DNA of 18,364 nt from Candidatus Zhuqueibacterota bacterium (GTDB lineage: Bacteria > Zhuqueibacterota > Zhuqueibacteria > Thermofontimicrobiales > Thiofontviventaceae). Numbering within the stretch: the stretch's first letter is position 1; every line of letters begins with the position of its first letter. The notes under the pieces are model-generated. The model was not told the DNA's origin, made no database searches, and was given only the letters and a program-made list of their open reading frames with translations. The position numbers were made by a program, and so were the translations under genes. Positions 14,801 to 18,364 of the stretch are shown piece after piece. The stretch spans positions 1-18,364 of the forward strand of contig WJJN01000682.1 of the NCBI GenBank assembly GCA_014729735.1. The letters run 5' to 3'.

Positions 14801-14917
14801 AACGAAAATCAATTCCGGGATCAGCCAGAGAAGTCCCACCGTCTCACAATAAATCATTCTTTTAATATTTAGTTTATGTTCGGACTTTTCTATTCCTCGC
14901 AATGATTTTCGTTTTTT
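14801..14917 (+). promoter_or_regulatory. Nested stem structure with T6 tract in the prs leader
   Basis: An outer perfect 11-bp stem, AACGAAAATCA (14801-14811) with TGATTTTCGTT (14903-14913), encloses an inner 10-bp stem, AGAGAAGTCC (14827-14836) with GGACTTTTCT (14882-14891, one G-T wobble). T6 (14912-14917) follows or overlaps the outer arm, and the prs ribosome binding site GAGGAG starts at 14923. It could end tRNA transcription, attenuate prs, or be a tRNA-processing scaffold. I recognise no known PRPP riboswitch (ykkC-type) core. Confidence 0.55.
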
Positions 14918-14932
14918 ATATTGAGGAGTGAT

Positions 14933-15871
14933 ATGAAAGTTGATAACCTGAGAATTTTTGCAGGTTCTGCGGACAACAATTTTGCTGAAAAAATTGCGCG
15001 CTATATCGGAATAAAAGTCGGAGACTCGATGACGAGCACTTTTTGCGACGGTGAGATACTGGTTAAATACAATGAGAATGTGCGCGGTTGTGATGTGTTC
15101 ATTATTCAATCGACCAATTCTCCGGCATACAATTTATTAGAATTGCTCATCATGATTGATACTGCGAGGCGCGCATCAGCTCGCAGAATCACGGCTGTGA
15201 TACCATATTTCGGATATGCTCGGCAGGACAGGAAAGACCAGCCGAGAGTGGCGATTACTGCGAAACTTGTCGCAAATTTAATTACAACAGCAGGTGCCGA
15301 CAGGGTGCTGACAATGGATTTACATGCACCACAGATCCAGGGATTTTTTGACATTCCCCTTGATCATCTCTATGCCTCTCCGGTGTTGACTGATTATTAT
15401 CGCAAAAACACAATACCGGACCTGGTAGTCGTTTCGCCGGATATTGGCAGCAATGCATTAGCGCGAGCCTATGCAAAGAGATTACATACTCCGCTTGCAG
15501 TTATCGATAAGCGGCGTCCCAGGCATGATGTCGCCGAGGTCATTAATATCATCGGTTCCGTGGAAGGGAAAAATGTGCTGATCATCGATGATATCATAGA
15601 TACGGCGGGAACAATAGAACAGGGAGCCCTGGCGCTTAAGAAAAACGGTGCAAAAGATATTTATGTAGCCTGTACTCACCCGGTTTTTTCCGGAAAGGCG
15701 ATTGAAAGATTGAGCATTCCTTATATCAGGAAAGTAATTGTTACAGATACATTGCCATTACCAAAAGAAAAGCAGTTGGACAAAATCGAAATTATTTCGG
15801 TAGCAGGCATTTTTGGTGAGGCGATTAAACGAATTCATAATGAAGAATCAATTAGTAGTTTGTTTGATTAA
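14933..15871 (+). CDS. prs: Ribose-phosphate pyrophosphokinase (PRPP synthase)
   Basis: 312 residues, class I PRPP synthase length. It makes 5-phosphoribosyl-1-pyrophosphate from ribose-5-phosphate and ATP in the cytoplasm, feeding purine, pyrimidine, NAD, His and Trp synthesis. Key blocks: FCDGEILVKYNENVRG (37-52), YFGYARQDRK (92-101) at the ATP site, TMDLHAPQIQGFFDIP (127-142) with metal-binding His131, the flexible catalytic loop KRRPRHDV (193-200) and the PRPP loop DDIIDTAGT (219-227). The start is the ATG preceded by GAGGAG (14923-14928) with 4 nt between; a TTG four codons upstream overlaps that site. It follows tRNA-Gln and a structured leader and is followed by rplY after 26 nt. Confidence 0.97.
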   Translation: MKVDNLRIFAGSADNNFAEKIARYIGIKVGDSMTSTFCDGEILVKYNENVRGCDVFIIQSTNSPAYNLLELLIMIDTARRASARRITAVIPYFGYARQDRKDQPRVAITAKLVANLITTAGADRVLTMDLHAPQIQGFFDIPLDHLYASPVLTDYYRKNTIPDLVVVSPDIGSNALARAYAKRLHTPLAVIDKRRPRHDVAEVINIIGSVEGKNVLIIDDIIDTAGTIEQGALALKKNGAKDIYVACTHPVFSGKAIERLSIPYIRKVIVTDTLPLPKEKQLDKIEIISVAGIFGEAIKRIHNEESISSLFD

Positions 15872-15897
15872 TTTAATTTAAAATATAGGGTACGAAA

Positions 15898-16548
15898 ATG
15901 GCGGAAGTTATGTTAAAAGCCCAATCAAGAACAGAGACAGGAAAAAAGGCTATTCGAAAAATGCGAAGAGAGGGAATGATCCCGGGAATATATTATGCAC
16001 ATGATCAAAAAAGTATTCCATTACTCTTTGATTCTGTTCACTTAAATCAGATTGTCGGAAGTGAATCCGGGTTGATTGATCTTAAAATAGATAATAAAAG
16101 AGCGCGAAAAATCATTATTAAAGAGATGCAGTTTGATCCGGTATCCAGCAAACTGCTTCACATTGATGTGATGGGCGTAAAACTGAAAGAAAAGATTAAT
16201 ATCGAAGTGCCCATCCACTTGCTTGGTGAGCCGATAGGTGTCAAAGAAGAGGGAGGAGTTCTCAATCATTCTTTACATGAAATCGAAATTAGTTGTCTGC
16301 CGCTGGATATACCCGAGCACATAGAAGTGGATGTATCGGATTTAGCATTGGGTGATTCGATTCACGTCAGTGATCTAACAATCGAAAAAGCCGAAATAGT
16401 GACGGAGCCTGATATCTTAGTCGCGAACGTGGCAACAGTGCGAGCGATTGTCGAAGAGCCTGTTGAAGCTGAGCTTGAGCTTGAGGAAGGTGAAGAGCCT
16501 GAGGAAGAAGCCGAAGGCGAAGAAGAAGAAACACCAGAGGAAGAATAA
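15898..16548 (+). CDS. rplY: 50S ribosomal protein L25 / general stress protein Ctc
   Basis: 216 residues, the long TL5/Ctc form. The N-terminal L25 domain (about 1-95) opens with LKAQSRTETGKKAIRKMRRE and binds 5S rRNA on the large subunit. The C-terminal beta domain (about 100-183) contains VPIHLLGEPIGVKEEGGVL and LDIPEHIEVDVSDLALGDSI. The last 31 residues (186-216) are an extremely acidic low-complexity tail, 20 of them Glu, probably disordered. Ctc tails of this kind are common but vary in length. The gene is 26 nt after prs, the same prs-ctc pair as in Firmicutes; the usual next gene, pth, is not here. The ribosome binding site (AGGG about 10 nt upstream) is weak for a ribosomal protein gene. 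Confidence 0.94.
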   Translation: MAEVMLKAQSRTETGKKAIRKMRREGMIPGIYYAHDQKSIPLLFDSVHLNQIVGSESGLIDLKIDNKRARKIIIKEMQFDPVSSKLLHIDVMGVKLKEKINIEVPIHLLGEPIGVKEEGGVLNHSLHEIEISCLPLDIPEHIEVDVSDLALGDSIHVSDLTIEKAEIVTEPDILVANVATVRAIVEEPVEAELELEEGEEPEEEAEGEEEETPEEE

Positions 16549-16615
16549 CAGTTTATTGATTCCAAATGTTGAACTGGAGTCAGGTGAATATCTAAATCGC
16601 ACAAGGAGTGAATAA

Positions 16616-18364
16616 ATGGATTCAGTAATTAGTTTCAGTTCTCTTATTATTCCATTTGCAGCAAGTCTGATCGCACTTGGTTTTGTAGTCTATTTGATTT
16701 TCGACATCTTAAAGCGGGAGCAGGGTACCGATAAGATGATCCAAATTTCAACCGCAGTGCAGCAGGGTGCCAAAGCGTTCTTAAAACGAGAATATACGTA
16801 TGTTTCAATCTTTGTTATCGTTATTGCAGCATTAATCAGTTTTTCACCTCTTATTCGTGATGTTGGATTGACGTGGAAAACAGCTATTTCATTCATTGCC
16901 GGAGCAGTTGTTTCTGCATTAGCAGGATACATCGGCATGAGTATCGCAACGCGTGCGAATGCCAGAACAACTCAGGGCGCTGTTACCGGTGGCACAAAAG
17001 GCGCTCTTGGTATTGCCATCTCCGGTGGTGCTGTCATGGGTATTAGTGTTGTCGGATTAGCTCTGCTGGGGCTTTGCGTAGTTGTTCTGCTGTTCCAGGG
17101 TGAACCGACTATAATTAACGGATATGCAATGGGTGCCAGTCTGGTCGCACTGTTCGCACGAAGCGGAGGCGGTATTTTCACAAAAGGAGCGGACATGGGA
17201 GCGGACCTGGTCGGCAAAGTCGAGGCAGGCATTCCTGAAGATGATCCCCGCAATCCTGCAGTAATCGCAGATAATGTGGGCGATAATGTAGGAGATGTTG
17301 CCGGGCTTGGCGCAGACTTGCTCGAATCGTATGTCGAATCGATCATCGCAGCGATGGCAATTGCAGCATCTCTGGGACTCGCTGCTCCTCAGTTGAGAAT
17401 GCTGCCGCTTTTGATTGCAAGTGCCGGCATTGTCTCTTCATTGATCGGCGTCATTTACGTCAAAATGATGGGAAAGAAAAATCCGCAGTCGGCGCTCATG
17501 GGAGGCACGTATATCAGCGCGATTCTAACAGCAGCCGCTACTTTTTTTATAGTGAAATCTCAGGGGATCGCCTTTGAAGGATATTCGCTGATGGGACCAT
17601 TTTATGCGACAATTGCCGGCGTTGTTTCCGGTGTTATTGTCGGATTGACGAGTGAATATTATACGTCTTATAAATACAAGCCGGTAAAACAATTGGCTGA
17701 AGATTCTCAAAGCGGACCGGCAATTACAGTTACCGGTGGAATTTCGATTGGTATGGCTTCGACAGCGCTCCCGGTGCTGGTTTTAGGTATATCAGTTCTT
17801 GTGTCGTATCATTTTGCAGGTATTTACGGTGTGGCAATGGCAGCATTCGGAATGCTTGCAACCACAGGTATGGTCGTCGCGGTTGATTCCTACGGACCGG
17901 TCGCTGACAATGCAGGTGGTATCGCGGAAATGGCAGAACTCGATCCAAAGGTTCGGGAGATCACGGACAATCTCGATGCAGTGGGCAATACCACGGCTGC
18001 TATTGGGAAAGGCTTCGCAATCGGCTCAGCAGCATTTGCTGCTATGGCACTGGTTTCGGCATATATGACTGCCGCAAAAGTCGAAGCTGCGGATATCAAG
18101 GAACCGACAGTTATTATGGGATTATTGATTGGGGGTATGTTGCCTTACTTTTTCTCATCTGCTCTTTTCAAGGCAGTAAGTAACTCGGCTTTTAAAATGA
18201 TCGAAGAGGTAAGACGGCAGTTTAAAGAAATACCCGGATTAATGGAAGGCAAGGCATTGCCAGATTCCGCACGATGCGTGGATATCAGCACTACCGGCGC
18301 AATTCATGGCATGCTTTTTCCAGGCACATTAGCGATCATTACGCCGGTTCTCGTCGGTTTGATA
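16616..18364 (+). CDS. hppA: K+-stimulated membrane-bound pyrophosphatase, 5' part (runs off the window)
   Basis: 583 codons are open to the window end; family members usually have about 650-800 residues, so the C-terminus is missing. HppA couples cytoplasmic pyrophosphate hydrolysis to H+ and/or Na+ export through about 16 helices. Active-site blocks are visible: KGADMGADLVGKVE, which carries the DX7KXE motif, then DDPRNPAVIADNVGDNVGD, and VDSYGPVADNAGGIAEM. GNTTAAIGKGF has Ala461 where K+-independent enzymes have Lys, so K+ dependence is predicted. In the gate helix, LLESYVES has Glu237 and Glu241, one helical turn apart; H+ and Na+ pumps differ by which of these they carry, so the ion cannot be assigned. 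The start follows AAGGAG (16603-16608). PRPP-using and nucleotide pathways release pyrophosphate, but the link to prs is positional only. Confidence 0.95.
   Translation, partial: MDSVISFSSLIIPFAASLIALGFVVYLIFDILKREQGTDKMIQISTAVQQGAKAFLKREYTYVSIFVIVIAALISFSPLIRDVGLTWKTAISFIAGAVVSALAGYIGMSIATRANARTTQGAVTGGTKGALGIAISGGAVMGISVVGLALLGLCVVVLLFQGEPTIINGYAMGASLVALFARSGGGIFTKGADMGADLVGKVEAGIPEDDPRNPAVIADNVGDNVGDVAGLGADLLESYVESIIAAMAIAASLGLAAPQLRMLPLLIASAGIVSSLIGVIYVKMMGKKNPQSALMGGTYISAILTAAATFFIVKSQGIAFEGYSLMGPFYATIAGVVSGVIVGLTSEYYTSYKYKPVKQLAEDSQSGPAITVTGGISIGMASTALPVLVLGISVLVSYHFAGIYGVAMAAFGMLATTGMVVAVDSYGPVADNAGGIAEMAELDPKVREITDNLDAVGNTTAAIGKGFAIGSAAFAAMALVSAYMTAAKVEAADIKEPTVIMGLLIGGMLPYFFSSALFKAVSNSAFKMIEEVRRQFKEIPGLMEGKALPDSARCVDISTTGAIHGMLFPGTLAIITPVLVGLI

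Noticed and set aside
14801..14932. PRPP riboswitch (ykkC subtype) ahead of prs
   Set aside because: The stems are clear, but the conserved ykkC core sequences I know are not present, so only an unassigned structured leader is reported.
14795..15109. Antisense 104-codon frame over the prs leader
   Set aside because: Its coding potential is explained by the prs start and the leader stems; it has no family resemblance.
16362..16604. Antisense serine-rich frame opposite rplY
   Set aside because: The serine runs are simply the complement of the Glu-rich tail codons of L25/Ctc.
16972..17346. Antisense Ser/Pro/Thr-rich frame opposite hppA
   Set aside because: Mirror image of the Gly/Ala-rich pyrophosphatase helices; no start signal or recognisable domain.
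1..18364. CRISPR array, insertion sequence, prophage or defence island
   Set aside because: No direct-repeat array, transposase, integrase, terminal repeats or defence domains are visible; base composition and gene style look even across the window.

Overview
This window carries ordinary housekeeping genes from a Gram-negative bacterium, probably of the Fibrobacteres-Chlorobi-Bacteroidetes (FCB) side of the tree (a Calditrichota-like or candidate-phylum lineage; inferred, not proven). An LpxH-type lipid A hydrolase indicates an outer membrane. The YbeY metal motif ends in Asp rather than His, as I recall from Bacteroidetes-type proteins. Yet many genes have strong AGGAGG-type ribosome binding sites, unlike typical Bacteroidetes. 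No phage, insertion sequence, CRISPR array or other mobile DNA is visible.

Layout. 1-3370 (+): the 3' end of a PgpH-type 7TM-HD phosphohydrolase, ybeY, a CNNM/CBS CorC-like membrane protein and an unrecognised polytopic membrane protein, ended by a strong intrinsic terminator. 3450-5897 (+): a GalT-like protein that has lost its nucleophilic His, a PflX-type radical SAM protein and an OsmC-family protein. 5967-6783 (+): an ECF sigma factor overlapping a small soluble zinc-finger anti-sigma factor. 6989-9671 (+): an archaeal-GlmM-type phosphohexomutase 1 nt from a pyrimidine-nucleoside phosphorylase. 9673-12598 (-): an LpxH-like hydrolase overlapping a class A penicillin-binding protein, converging on the previous genes. 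12809-14046 (+): deoC and a GNAT acetyltransferase behind a near-consensus promoter. 14388-18364 (+): spoVG, tRNA-Gln, prs, rplY/ctc and the start of a membrane pyrophosphatase that runs off the end.

How the genes fit together. Nucleoside phosphorylase and DeoC are two steps of deoxyribonucleoside salvage; the mutase adjoining the phosphorylase could supply the missing phosphopentomutase step, although GlmM is the default reading. LpxH and PBP1A both serve the envelope. The spoVG-prs-ctc order resembles that of Firmicutes, here with a tRNA gene inserted between spoVG and prs.

The most interesting signals are small: the GalT-like protein with H-S-Y-S-F in place of the catalytic H-x-H-x-Q; an 11-bp perfect inverted repeat whose right arm begins 1 nt after the sigma factor start codon; a nested stem structure with a T6 tract in the prs leader; and a long spoVG leader with a boxA-like site and a 10-nt perfect Shine-Dalgarno match lacking an obvious ORF. 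I found no convincing wholly new multi-gene system.
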